Below are positions 7,458-14,402 of a stretch of 14,402 nt of DNA, one piece after another. The translations under genes were made by a program, and so were the position numbers. Under the pieces are notes generated by a model. That model searched no databases and was not told where the DNA came from. It saw only the letters and a program-made list of their open reading frames with translations. This DNA is from Microbacteriaceae bacterium (GTDB taxonomy: Bacteria; Actinomycetota; Actinomycetes; Actinomycetales; Microbacteriaceae), in assembly GCA_025463665.1 (NCBI GenBank), contig JAODAY010000113.1, positions 1-14,402 on the forward strand. The letters run 5' to 3'. Positions within the stretch are counted from its first letter, which is position 1. Each line of letters begins with the position of its first letter.

Positions 7458-8462
7458 TCAGGCTCCTGCGCCGCTGCGGGACGGTGCCTTCCTCGCGCTC
7501 GCGGCGCTATGCAGCGGTGCCCCGCCGAGGTGGGCTGCGCCGAGCGGTGCGACCGGCGAGTGCGCCGGCAACACACGCGTGCGGTCGGCGAGACCGAGTG
7601 AGGCGATGAACGTCGACTGGGCAGACCAGTCCGCGAACACCGCCTCGACACCCGGCATGATCCTGTCGGCGAGCACGCTGATCCCCCCGCCGATCACGAC
7701 GAGATCCACGTCGACGGTCAGCACCAGGATGCGCACCGCACCGGCGACTCCGTCGAAGAGGCGGCGACGGATCTCGAGCGCGTCGGCGTCGCCGCGATCT
7801 GCCGCGTCGAGCACAGCGCCCACCACGGTGCCGTCGCCCCGGCCCCACTGCCGTGCGATGCCCGATCCGGAGGCGACGACCTCGAGCCCGCCAGGCTGGC
7901 CGTCGAGGTCGACGGGTCCGGCCGGGTCGACGAGGACATGGCCGATCTCGCCGGCCGCCCCGCGCGCTCCGCGCCAGAGTTCGCCGCGCAACACGAGCCC
8001 CGCGGCGAGACCCGTGCCGAGGTTCAGGTAACCCAGCGACGACGTCGGTGGGCGCGCCAGGAGGTGGAACGCACCGAGGGCCGCGGCGTTCACGTCGTTC
8101 TCGACGCGCACCGGGCGGTCGAGTCGTTCGCCCAGCAGTTCGCCGAGCTCGAGCCGCTCGATGCCGAGATTGATCGCGTGCGAGACGGTGCCGCTCGCCG
8201 GGTCCACGCGTCCCGGGATTCCGACGCCGATCGTCGCGACGTCGCCGACACCGACGCCCGCGGCATCCGTCAGTCGGCTGATCGCGACGCACGCCGTCTC
8301 GACGACCGCGCCCGTGCCGTAGCCGCTGGGGATGCGCAGGCGCTGCGTCACCTCCCCTTCGTCATTCACGACGACCGCCTCGGTCTTGGTCGCGCCGATG
8401 TCGACACCGACCCGCAGCCCGCGGATCCCGTCACCGCCGACCGGCCGCGCGACGGCCGTCAC
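7458..8462 (-). CDS. ROK-family sugar kinase lacking the zinc cysteines
   Basis: Probably phosphorylates the sugar brought in by the adjacent transporter, with ATP, in the cytosol. It has 334 residues, normal for ROK kinases. The ATP loop DIGATK is at 21-26, the ENDVNAAA motif with catalytic D123 at 121-128, and GAAGEIGH at 168-175. The usual zinc motif CxCGxxGCLE is replaced by DLDGQPGGLE at 185-194: the glycines and LE remain, but all three cysteines are gone. There is no N-terminal helix-turn-helix, so it is an enzyme, not a repressor. The GTG at 8462 overlaps the permease stop in GTGA, implying coupled translation. Hexose, GlcNAc or mannosamine are all possible substrates; next to nagA, an N-acetyl-hexosamine is a reasonable guess, not shown. 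Confidence 0.88.
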   Translation of the reverse strand: MTAVARPVGGDGIRGLRVGVDIGATKTEAVVVNDEGEVTQRLRIPSGYGTGAVVETACVAISRLTDAAGVGVGDVATIGVGIPGRVDPASGTVSHAINLGIERLELGELLGERLDRPVRVENDVNAAALGAFHLLARPPTSSLGYLNLGTGLAAGLVLRGELWRGARGAAGEIGHVLVDPAGPVDLDGQPGGLEVVASGSGIARQWGRGDGTVVGAVLDAADRGDADALEIRRRLFDGVAGAVRILVLTVDVDLVVIGGGISVLADRIMPGVEAVFADWSAQSTFIASLGLADRTRVLPAHSPVAPLGAAHLGGAPLHSAASARKAPSRSGAGA

Positions 8463-9295
8463 CCCTTCACCGCCCCGCTGACGAGCCCGGAGGTGAGCCG
8501 CCCCTGCACGATGAGGAAGAACACGATGACCGGCACGGCGACGAGAGTCGACGCCGCCATCACCTGTCCCCAGTCCGTCTCCCTGGTCGCACTCGCCTGC
8601 ACGAAACCGCGCAGCCACAGCGGCAGCGTCTGCGCCGCCTCGGACGGCAGCAGCACGAGCGCCACCGTGAACTCGTTCCAGGCCTGTAGAAACGCATAGA
8701 CACCGGATGCCACGAGCCCCGGTGCGAGTAGCGGAAAGGTGATGCGCATGAATGCCCCGAACCTGCTCAGCCCGTCGACCATTGCCGCCTCCTCGAGGTC
8801 GACGGGAATGCCTGCGACGAATCCGCGCAACATCCAGACGGTGAAGGGCACCACTGCCGCGACGTAGATGATGCTGACGCCGATGACGGAGTCGAGCAGG
8901 CCCGCGCTCGACACCATCTTGTACTGCGCGATGAACAGTCCCTCGGCCGGCAGCATCTGCACAATGAGCACCGCGATGACGAAGCTCTTGCGGCCCCTGA
9001 ATCGGAACCGGCTGATGGCGACCGCCGCGAGGAAGGCGAACAGGATGCAGAAGAACACCGCGATGAGGGTGATCGAGACGCTCATGCCGAGCGCCGCGTA
9101 GAACGAGCCGTCGGCCAGCGCCTCCCTGAAATTGCCGAGCGATCCGCCGAACGGCACGAACGTCGGCACGAACGACTGCAGCGTGGTGTTCGGCAGCAGG
9201 GAGGAGTTGACCATCCAGTAGATCGGGAACGCCCAGACGATGGCGACCGCCACCGCCAGACCACCGAGGAGCCTGCGCGCCGTTCGATTCGTCAT
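8459..9295 (-). CDS. ABC sugar transporter permease, CUT1 family (MalG-like)
   Basis: The second inner-membrane subunit of a carbohydrate importer, 278 residues with six predicted helices. The N-terminus MTNRTARRLLGG leads into the first helix, which ends WAFPIYWMVNSSL, the usual MalG-like opening. The EAA loop that contacts the ATPase is EEAAMVDGLSRFGAFMRITF, followed by PLLAPG. QAWNEFTVALVLLPS is a characteristic MalG-type sequence. The ATG at 9295 overlaps the stop of the preceding permease in ATGA, and its own stop overlaps the kinase start in GTGA. Substrate is inferred only from neighbours. The family assignment is secure. Confidence 0.95.
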   Translation of the reverse strand: MTNRTARRLLGGLAVAVAIVWAFPIYWMVNSSLLPNTTLQSFVPTFVPFGGSLGNFREALADGSFYAALGMSVSITLIAVFFCILFAFLAAVAISRFRFRGRKSFVIAVLIVQMLPAEGLFIAQYKMVSSAGLLDSVIGVSIIYVAAVVPFTVWMLRGFVAGIPVDLEEAAMVDGLSRFGAFMRITFPLLAPGLVASGVYAFLQAWNEFTVALVLLPSEAAQTLPLWLRGFVQASATRETDWGQVMAASTLVAVPVIVFFLIVQGRLTSGLVSGAVKG

Positions 9296-10257
9296 GTCTC
9301 GTCGTCCTTCACCAGGCCGCGAATGTAGAACCAGCTGAGCGCGATGGTGATGCCCAGCACGAGGATCGACACGGCAGAGGCCATGCCGAAGTCCTGCGAC
9401 TTGGTGCCCAGCTTGTAGATGAAGGTTCCCAGCAGGTCGAACTCGCCCGACTTGGAGCCCGCGTCCTGCAGCATCGTGATCTGGGTGAACACCCGGAGGT
9501 CCCAGATGATCTGCAGCAGGAACACGATGGCGATCACCGGGCGGATCATCGGGAGAATGATGCCCCGCACTCGCTGCCAGCTGCTCGCGCCGTCGAGGGC
9601 CGCCGCCTCCATCACTTCGCCCGAGATCTGGGTGAGCCCGGCGAAAGTGGAGAACGAGACGAACGGGACAGACATCCAGATGACGATGATGCTGGCGACC
9701 GCGAAGAACGTGGACGGGCTCTCGAGCCAGTTGAACCGGTTCATGTCGATGCCCGGCACCGCGTCGAGCAGGTAGTTGACGGCCCCGCGGCGGCGGTCGA
9801 ACAGCCAGATCCACACGGTCATCGCCGCCACGACCGGCATGGACCACGCGAGCAAGAGTGCGATCTGCAGGATCAGCCGCGGTGCGCGAGCGACCGCGTT
9901 CATGAGGAGCGCGAGAGCGATCCCGACGACGAGGGTGACGACGGCGGTGATGAGGCAGAAGGCGATCGACTTCAGCACCACGCCCCAGAACTGCGCGTTC
10001 GTCGCGAGGGCCGCGTAGTTCTCGAACCCGATGAAGGGCGCCGGCCTGCCGAACTGCTGCTGCAGGCCGAACTCCTGCAGAGAGGTCACGACTTGCCAGA
10101 CGGTGGGGTACCCCATGCCGACGAGGAGGATGCCGATGGCCGGCAGGAGCAACAGGTACGGCCCGCGGATGGCACGGCGGCGCTCCAGCGACGGCGCGGC
10201 GTCACGCGGCGGTGGCGGTGCGGCGCTCGCGGGCGGCGCCGTCGCTGGTGCGGTCAC
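9292..10257 (-). CDS. ABC sugar transporter permease, CUT1 family (MalF-like)
   Basis: The first inner-membrane subunit of the importer, 321 residues, with a Pro/Ala-rich cytosolic N-terminus (about 1-25) followed by six helices. The first helix starts around GPYLLLLPAIGILLVGMG. The EAA loop is EVMEAAALDGASSWQRVRGI, then ILPMIRP, as expected for contact with an ATPase. The GTG at 10257 was chosen over the ATG two codons earlier (10263), because AAGGAGG ends directly against that ATG but lies 6 bases from the GTG. It ends in a 4-base overlap with the next permease. It is 40 bases downstream of the binding-protein gene on the same strand. Confidence 0.95.
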   Translation of the reverse strand: MTAPATAPPASAAPPPPRDAAPSLERRRAIRGPYLLLLPAIGILLVGMGYPTVWQVVTSLQEFGLQQQFGRPAPFIGFENYAALATNAQFWGVVLKSIAFCLITAVVTLVVGIALALLMNAVARAPRLILQIALLLAWSMPVVAAMTVWIWLFDRRRGAVNYLLDAVPGIDMNRFNWLESPSTFFAVASIIVIWMSVPFVSFSTFAGLTQISGEVMEAAALDGASSWQRVRGIILPMIRPVIAIVFLLQIIWDLRVFTQITMLQDAGSKSGEFDLLGTFIYKLGTKSQDFGMASAVSILVLGITIALSWFYIRGLVKDDET

Positions 10258-10263
10258 GGGCAT

Positions 10264-10270
10264 CCTCCTT
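10264..10270 (-). promoter_or_regulatory. Ribosome binding site deciding the first permease start
   Basis: AAGGAGG abuts an ATG at 10263 with no spacer, but is 6 bases from the GTG at 10257. Normal spacing therefore favours the GTG. Confidence 0.75.
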
Positions 10271-10297
10271 CGGTGAAACGGTGAATCTGGCCCTCGG

Positions 10298-11590
10298 TCA
10301 GCCGTTGATCAGCTCATCGATCTTCGCGTCGTACTCCTTGGCGAGCGCGGCGATGTCTCCCCCGCCGTTGACCTTGCCGAAGAACTCCTCGAGCAGGCCC
10401 GAGCCCTCCACCGCCGCCCAGCCGGGTGCGGCCGGGGTGAGCTTCGACGTGGACGCGGACTCGATGAGCGCGGTGGCGAACTGGTCGTCACCCAGGGACG
10501 AGGCGTAGTCGAGATTGGCCGGTCCGAGGCCGTTCTCGCCGAGCATCGTCTGGTAGTCCTCGGAGAAGATGATGCGCATCAGTTCCTTCGCGGCATCCTG
10601 CTTCTCACTGGCGGCCGAGATGGCGATGTTCGATCCACCGGCGAAGACAGGCGCTATGCCGCCGTCGGTTCCCGGCAGCACGAAGGTGCCGAAGGTCGCG
10701 TCGTTCCAGGTCGGGACCAACGTGGTCGAGTCCTCGGGGTCGGGGGCGAGGTCGCCGATCGACCAGTGCGCCCAACCCGGGGCCATGATGGTGGCGGCCT
10801 CGGGTGCACCCGTCGACTCGTTGTTGTTGAGGTTGACCCACGGCGTGCTGTCGGACTCGGTCACCGGTGCGCGGGACGCACTCGCGAAGAGGGCCTGCAG
10901 CTGGGCGAGTCCCTTGATCGTCGCCGGGTCGGAGAGACTTGAGTGCCACTCGTCGCCCTCCTGCACCGCGAGTTCGCCGCCGTTGGCGAAGATCCACGAC
11001 ACACCGTTGCGCCAATCTTCGCCGCCGATGTAGAAGCCCGAGCGGTCTGCGGACGCGAGCGCGGCAGCGGCGGCGTTGAATTCGCCGAGCGTCGTCGGCG
11101 CAGCCACCCCCGCCTGGCTCCAGACGTCCTTGCGGTAGAACATGTAACGCGAACCGAAGTAGTACGGAAGCGCGTAGTCGGCCCCGTCCACGGCCCCGAC
11201 CTCCACGAACGAGGGCAGCAGCTTGTCGCCGCCGAGTTCTTCATACATGTCGGTCAGGTCGGTGAACGCCCCGGCGTAGGTGAACGTGGGCGCCCAGGTG
11301 TTGCCGATCTCAACCACGTCGGGGGTGTTCTCGGCGTCGGGCAGTGCGGTGGTCAGCTTGGCGAGGGCGTCGGTCCAGGACTGCTCCTCGATGGTGAGGG
11401 TGCCCCCGGCCTGATCGGCATACTCCTTCTTGAGAAACTCGCGTAGCTCGTCGGGTGTGTCGCCCCCATTCAGCCAGAGGGTGATGTCCGTGCCCTCGTC
11501 GGCGGAAGAGCCGGTGTCGCCACTCGCGCAGCCCGCCATGACGAGGGCCGCCACGGCCGCTGTGGCGACCGCTGAAATCCTTTTGTTCAT
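10298..11590 (-). CDS. ABC sugar transporter substrate-binding lipoprotein
   Basis: An extracellular, membrane-anchored receptor of the importer, 430 residues. A signal peptide with lipobox VMAGC puts the lipidated cysteine at C21, followed by a Gly/Ser/Asp-rich linker. The mature fold starts at ITLWLNGGDTPDELREFLKKEY, typical of the SBP family 1 (CUT1) oligosaccharide and sugar receptors. PDVVEIGNTWAPTFTYAGAFTDLT and LPYYFGSRYMFYRKDVW are also standard for the family. The start ATG has AGGGAG 6 bases upstream. Substrate could be GlcNAc, chitobiose or another sugar; DasA- and NgcE-type receptors are relatives to compare. It is first in the transporter operon, and three dyads lie in its 97-bp leader, the likely point of control. 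Confidence 0.94.
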   Translation of the reverse strand: MNKRISAVATAAVAALVMAGCASGDTGSSADEGTDITLWLNGGDTPDELREFLKKEYADQAGGTLTIEEQSWTDALAKLTTALPDAENTPDVVEIGNTWAPTFTYAGAFTDLTDMYEELGGDKLLPSFVEVGAVDGADYALPYYFGSRYMFYRKDVWSQAGVAAPTTLGEFNAAAAALASADRSGFYIGGEDWRNGVSWIFANGGELAVQEGDEWHSSLSDPATIKGLAQLQALFASASRAPVTESDSTPWVNLNNNESTGAPEAATIMAPGWAHWSIGDLAPDPEDSTTLVPTWNDATFGTFVLPGTDGGIAPVFAGGSNIAISAASEKQDAAKELMRIIFSEDYQTMLGENGLGPANLDYASSLGDDQFATALIESASTSKLTPAAPGWAAVEGSGLLEEFFGKVNGGGDIAALAKEYDAKIDELING

Positions 11591-11609
11591 TTCTAACTCC
11601 CTGTGTAGT

Positions 11610-11666
11610 GGAGTTGCTCCGTGACTGGTGGGTGGAGGTACTCCGCGGTGAATATGGAGGAACTCA
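11610..11666. promoter_or_regulatory. Three spaced GGAG-N3-CTC(C/A) dyads before the binding-protein gene
   Basis: On the plus strand GGAGTTGCTCC (11610-11620), GGAGGTACTCC (11634-11644) and GGAGGAACTCA (11656-11666) recur at intervals of 24 and 22 bases, close to two helical turns. All lie in the 97-base gap between the repressor stop and the binding-protein ATG, 20 to 76 bases before it. This arrangement is expected of a set of operator sites on one face of the helix. The protein that binds is not shown; the adjacent ROK repressor is the first candidate. Confidence 0.5.
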
Positions 11667-11687
11667 TGAATGGGTGTGAGGTGTCGG

Positions 11688-12857
11688 CTATGAGACCCCC
11701 AACACTCCGGAGAGCACCGTGACGGCCGCTCCGCGCATGACGATGTCGTCGCCGAGCGTCGTCATGCGCAGCGTCAGGCCGCCGTGGAAGACGTCCATGG
11801 TCCGCGCGCGCACTGTCTCGGCGACCGAGTCGGTGAGTGCTCCGTCGAGCAGCTCGACGGGTCCGCTCAGCACAACCTCGGCGAGGTTGAGCGCCCCGAC
11901 GATGGGGGCGAGTGCGATGCCGAGCCGCTGCCCTGCCTCGCGCAGCACGCCGTCGCGCGCGTGCGCCGTGGGGGCGGCGGCGAGGGCCGCGGAGAGCCGC
12001 GGGGTGGCGAGCCAGGTCTCCAGGCAGCCGCGCTTTCCGCACGCGCACTCGGCACCACCGTCTGTGCCGACGACCACGTGGCCAATCTCGCCCGCGGCGA
12101 AGCGGCTGCCGTAAAGCGGCGAACCGCCGAGCAGCAACCCGGAGCCGACACCGTGGCCGACCGTGACCAGCATCATGTCGCCGTCCGCGGCGCCGAAGCT
12201 GTGCTCGGCGAGCACCGCCGCGTTGGCGTCGTTGGTCACGACCACGGCGAGTCCGAAGCGGTCGGCGAGCTGCGCTCGGAGCGGTTCGTTCGTCCAGCCG
12301 AGGTTGGGCGCCGAGAGCACGGTCCCGTCGAGGTCGACGATGCCGGGAGACCCGACACCCACGCCGAGGATCGGGAGGGTCGCCCGGGCGACGAGGGACT
12401 CGATGAGGGCGACGACCTTCGCCGTGGCATCCGCTCCGACATCACCGTCGCGTGGCTGTTCGGCGCGCTCGAGGATCGCACCGTCGAGGTCGAGCAGCGC
12501 ACCACGGAACGCCTCGCCGCTCAGGTCGACGCCGACGATGTGGAAGGCCGTGCGGTTGAGGTCGAGCAGCGTGGCCGGTTTGCCGGGGCGGGCGTCTTCC
12601 CGCTGGCCGGTCTCGACGATGAGGTGCTCCGTTATGAGCTCGGCAACGAGGTCGGAGAGGGTGACGCGAGTGAGACCCGTCTGGCGGGCGATGTCGGCGC
12701 GGCTCTGGTGTGCGGCGCGGTAGAGGGTCTGTAGCACGAGCGAGCGATTGTGGCCCCGGGCGTGCTCCGGCAGTACCTTGGTGCTCGGCCGCAGCACGCG
12801 CGCACGCGCCGCGCCCTGACCGTGTGCCTCGACGAATGATGGTGTTGTTGTTCTCAC
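11688..12857 (-). CDS. ROK-family transcriptional repressor
   Basis: Likely senses the imported sugar or its phosphate and controls the transporter operon. It has 389 residues. An N-terminal winged helix-turn-helix spans about 36-84 (HNRSLVLQTLYRAAHQSRADIARQTGLTRVTLSDLV), followed by a ROK sugar-binding domain. The zinc site is intact: H260 in GEIGH and C271, C273, C278 in CACGKRGCLE. The ATP loop is degenerate (DLSGEAFRG instead of D-x-G-x-T-K), so it is a regulator rather than a kinase. TNDANAA is at 208-214. The GTG at 12857 has GGAG 5 bases upstream and is preferred to a longer start at 12932, which adds a basic, unconserved-looking extension. It is on the same strand as and just upstream of the binding-protein gene. 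Confidence 0.93.
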   Translation of the reverse strand: MRTTTPSFVEAHGQGAARARVLRPSTKVLPEHARGHNRSLVLQTLYRAAHQSRADIARQTGLTRVTLSDLVAELITEHLIVETGQREDARPGKPATLLDLNRTAFHIVGVDLSGEAFRGALLDLDGAILERAEQPRDGDVGADATAKVVALIESLVARATLPILGVGVGSPGIVDLDGTVLSAPNLGWTNEPLRAQLADRFGLAVVVTNDANAAVLAEHSFGAADGDMMLVTVGHGVGSGLLLGGSPLYGSRFAAGEIGHVVVGTDGGAECACGKRGCLETWLATPRLSAALAAAPTAHARDGVLREAGQRLGIALAPIVGALNLAEVVLSGPVELLDGALTDSVAETVRARTMDVFHGGLTLRMTTLGDDIVMRGAAVTVLSGVLGVS

Positions 12858-12899
12858 TGTGACTCCGCGCCCCGGCCGCGCCTCGGTGCGCTGTCGATG

Positions 12900-12921
12900 T
12901 TTGTTAGTGAACCTTACGAAA
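12900..12921. promoter_or_regulatory. ROK-like palindrome upstream of the repressor gene
   Basis: An imperfect 22-base palindrome with core GTTAGTGAACCTTAC between TTT and AAA ends; 6 of 11 base pairs are symmetric. It lies 42 bases upstream of the repressor GTG. Its AT-rich GTTAGT/TTAC make-up resembles operators of ROK regulators and stands out in GC-rich DNA. It is a candidate autoregulatory site. The remainder of 12858-13020 shows no gene. Confidence 0.4.
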
Positions 12922-13024
12922 GGGTCGCCCACAAGAGGTGAGGGCGATCAGTCAAGGTCGTTTACACAGTCGTTATGCGCGAACACAGGCCCGCCCCGAC
13001 TGACGATGCCCACTGGGAGGTGCA

Positions 13025-13069
13025 TCGCCCGCCGGGGCGGGAGTCGGTCGCCCGCCGGGCGGGAGTCGG
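13025..13069. repeat. Tandem GC-rich repeat with hairpins after the protease gene
   Basis: Two adjacent copies, 13025-13047 and 13048-13069, differ by one G. Each begins TCGCCCGCCGGG and ends GGGAGTCGG, and each can fold as CCCGC/GCGGG with a 3- or 4-base loop. The pair is enclosed by a 9-bp inverted repeat, GCCCCGACT at 12993-13001 and AGTCGGGGC at 13064-13072. It begins 8 bases after the protease stop on the minus strand, so a compound terminator is a likely role. Confidence 0.6.
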
Positions 13070-13077
13070 GGCATGGG

Positions 13078-14402
13078 CTAGACGATGACCCACATGAACG
13101 CCGAGGAACTGGTCGACCCGGCCACTGCGGCGTCGCCGCTGTAGCTCGCTCGCACGGAGTAGATTCCGGCGGGCAGCTTCGGCATGGTGAAGGTCACCCT
13201 GCCGTTCGTCGAACCCGTCACCGGCGCCGAATAGTCACGTCCCTTGACGGTTATGGTCACCGTTCCAGTCGCCGGCGCGGGCGAGGCCGACGCGATCTTC
13301 ACGGTCACCGTCGCGCGCTGCCAGGAGAACAGCAGCAGGTGGTCGAGGGTGACCTTCGTCTGGGAGGTGAAGAGTATTGTGACGGCCGCCGAGGTCGCGG
13401 TGGCTGTGGTGAGGCCGGCGCCGGTCGCCGTCACGATGACGGTGAGCGCTGCACCCTGTTCGGCGCTGGTCACCGTGTAGCTGGCGCCGGTCGCACCCGC
13501 GATATCGGCCCCGTCCACCTGCCACTGGAAGGCGAACTCAAGCCCCGGAGTGTCCCACTCGCCGGTCGTCGCCGTGAGGCTGCTCCCGACCTGCGCCGTC
13601 CCCGAGATTACCGGCGGTGCGGTGTTCACGGGGGTCACGGGTTCCGGCGTCTCCGCCTCGCCCGTCGTTACCTGCACCAGGGTCGATGCACCGGATGAAC
13701 CGTAGCCGACGATCCCGAGATAGCTGCTGTTCGGGGTGAGGCCGGACCACGACGCCGTGTACGTCGTCGGCACGCCGAGCACGCCCGGCAGCACCGGCGG
13801 CGTCAGTTCCAGCGCACTGCCGCCCGTGACGACGGAGGTCACGGTCAGGTCCCAGACGTTGTCGGCGATGACCACGGCGATGATGGCGTAGGTGCCGGCC
13901 TCCGGCGCGACGAGATCGATGACCTCGTCGCCTCCCCCGCTCTCTGAGGCCCATCCGGCGACAGGTTCGCCCGCGGCGTTCAGCTGGTAGACGACGAGGT
14001 CGACGTCTGCCGTGTCGTTCATGGCATCCAGCTCGAACCGAGTGAACTCGGTGCCCGTCGGCACCTCCACCTCGTAACTCACCTCGTCGTTCGTGACGCC
14101 GCCGCCCGAGTGCCCGGGGGCGGTGTTCGTCGGGTCCGCGAGGAACTCGCCAGCCGACAGCCCGGTCGAGCTGAGCGCGATGTCGCCGGTGGTGCCCGGG
14201 GTGACCGTGACATCCAGCGATCCGGTGACACCGGTGCCCTCGACGAACTCCGGAGCGAGGATCGCCGCGGGCTGCACCGCGATCGGGCTGCGCACCGTGG
14301 TGTCGCCCGAGGTCCAGGTGAGAGACCCGGAGGTGAAGGTGTCGAGCGGAGCCGTGGTGCGCGAGAGCGTGACCGTGTAGGTCTTGCTCTCGCCGGGGCC
14401 CG
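13078..14402 (-). CDS. C-terminal part of a large secreted protein, probably subtilisin-like protease
   Basis: The frame is open to the right edge; 440 C-terminal residues are visible and the true start is outside. The GTG at 14293-14295 is internal. Domains in order: the end of a subtilase Fn3-like domain (TYTVTLSRTTAPLD, then GSLTWTSGDTTVRSPIAV, which is the typical ending after an S8 catalytic domain); a bacterial pre-peptidase-type beta domain (about 80-190, DVDLVVYQLNAAGEPV with EAGTYAIIAVV); an Ig-like domain with PPVISGTAQVGSSLTATTGEW and FQWQVDGADIAGATGASYTV; and a final Ig-like domain with TVTITVKGRD and AGIYSVRASYSGDAAV. The catalytic domain is not in view, so protease is an inference. 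I see no LPXTG signal or C-terminal membrane helix, so release into the medium is likely. Confidence 0.8.
   Translation of the reverse strand, partial: GPGESKTYTVTLSRTTAPLDTFTSGSLTWTSGDTTVRSPIAVQPAAILAPEFVEGTGVTGSLDVTVTPGTTGDIALSSTGLSAGEFLADPTNTAPGHSGGGVTNDEVSYEVEVPTGTEFTRFELDAMNDTADVDLVVYQLNAAGEPVAGWASESGGGDEVIDLVAPEAGTYAIIAVVIADNVWDLTVTSVVTGGSALELTPPVLPGVLGVPTTYTASWSGLTPNSSYLGIVGYGSSGASTLVQVTTGEAETPEPVTPVNTAPPVISGTAQVGSSLTATTGEWDTPGLEFAFQWQVDGADIAGATGASYTVTSAEQGAALTVIVTATGAGLTTATATSAAVTILFTSQTKVTLDHLLLFSWQRATVTVKIASASPAPATGTVTITVKGRDYSAPVTGSTNGRVTFTMPKLPAGIYSVRASYSGDAAVAGSTSSSAFMWVIV

Noticed and set aside
8463..8618. N-terminal extension of the ROK kinase
   Set aside because: It lies within the permease gene in another frame; GTGA coupling at 8459-8462 and the DIGATK position fit the GTG start.
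13025..13069. CRISPR array
   Set aside because: Only two directly adjacent units with no spacers; a tandem hairpin repeat, not an array.

Overview
The window is high-GC DNA with frequent GTG starts, 4-nt overlapping genes and actinobacterial protein variants ([13 protein letters not shown] in [13 protein letters not shown] in FolD). This suggests an actinomycete, probably of the Microbacteriaceae; the genus cannot be set from the sequence alone. The genes are mostly ordinary metabolism. I see no phage, insertion sequence, CRISPR array, tRNA or rRNA.

Layout: (1) 1-1164 (+), galK, its 5' end outside the window. (2) 1327-3669 (-), glyA then folD five bases later, then a 44-residue membrane protein ORF 34 bases further on. 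This is one-carbon metabolism read away from a promoter region near 3690-3800. (3) 4084-5304 (-), an MFS efflux-type transporter, divergent across 93 bp from (4) 5398-7421 (+), purU and nagA, which are separated by 8 bases and share a Shine-Dalgarno that overlaps the purU stop. (5) 7458-12857 (-), a carbohydrate locus that converges on nagA: ROK repressor, lipoprotein substrate-binding protein, two CUT1 permeases and a ROK sugar kinase. The last three are joined by ATGA and GTGA overlaps. (6) 13078 to the right edge (-), the C-terminal part of a large secreted protein, most likely a subtilisin-like protease with appended beta-sandwich domains.

How the genes fit: GlyA makes glycine and 5,10-methylene-THF from serine, FolD interconverts methylene- and 10-formyl-THF, and PurU releases formate and THF from 10-formyl-THF. 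Their leaders share a 10-base sequence, a hint of common control. The transporter locus looks like uptake and phosphorylation of an amino sugar or related sugar, with NagA deacetylating GlcNAc-6-phosphate. The substrate is inferred from neighbours only. No ABC ATPase and no nagB are present, so both must be elsewhere.

The most interesting non-coding signals are three spaced GGAG-N3-CTC(C/A) dyads ahead of the binding-protein gene, a ROK-like palindrome ahead of the repressor gene, two palindromes in the purU leader, and a tandem GC-rich repeat nested in a longer inverted repeat between the repressor and the protease. I did not find a convincing new multi-gene system.
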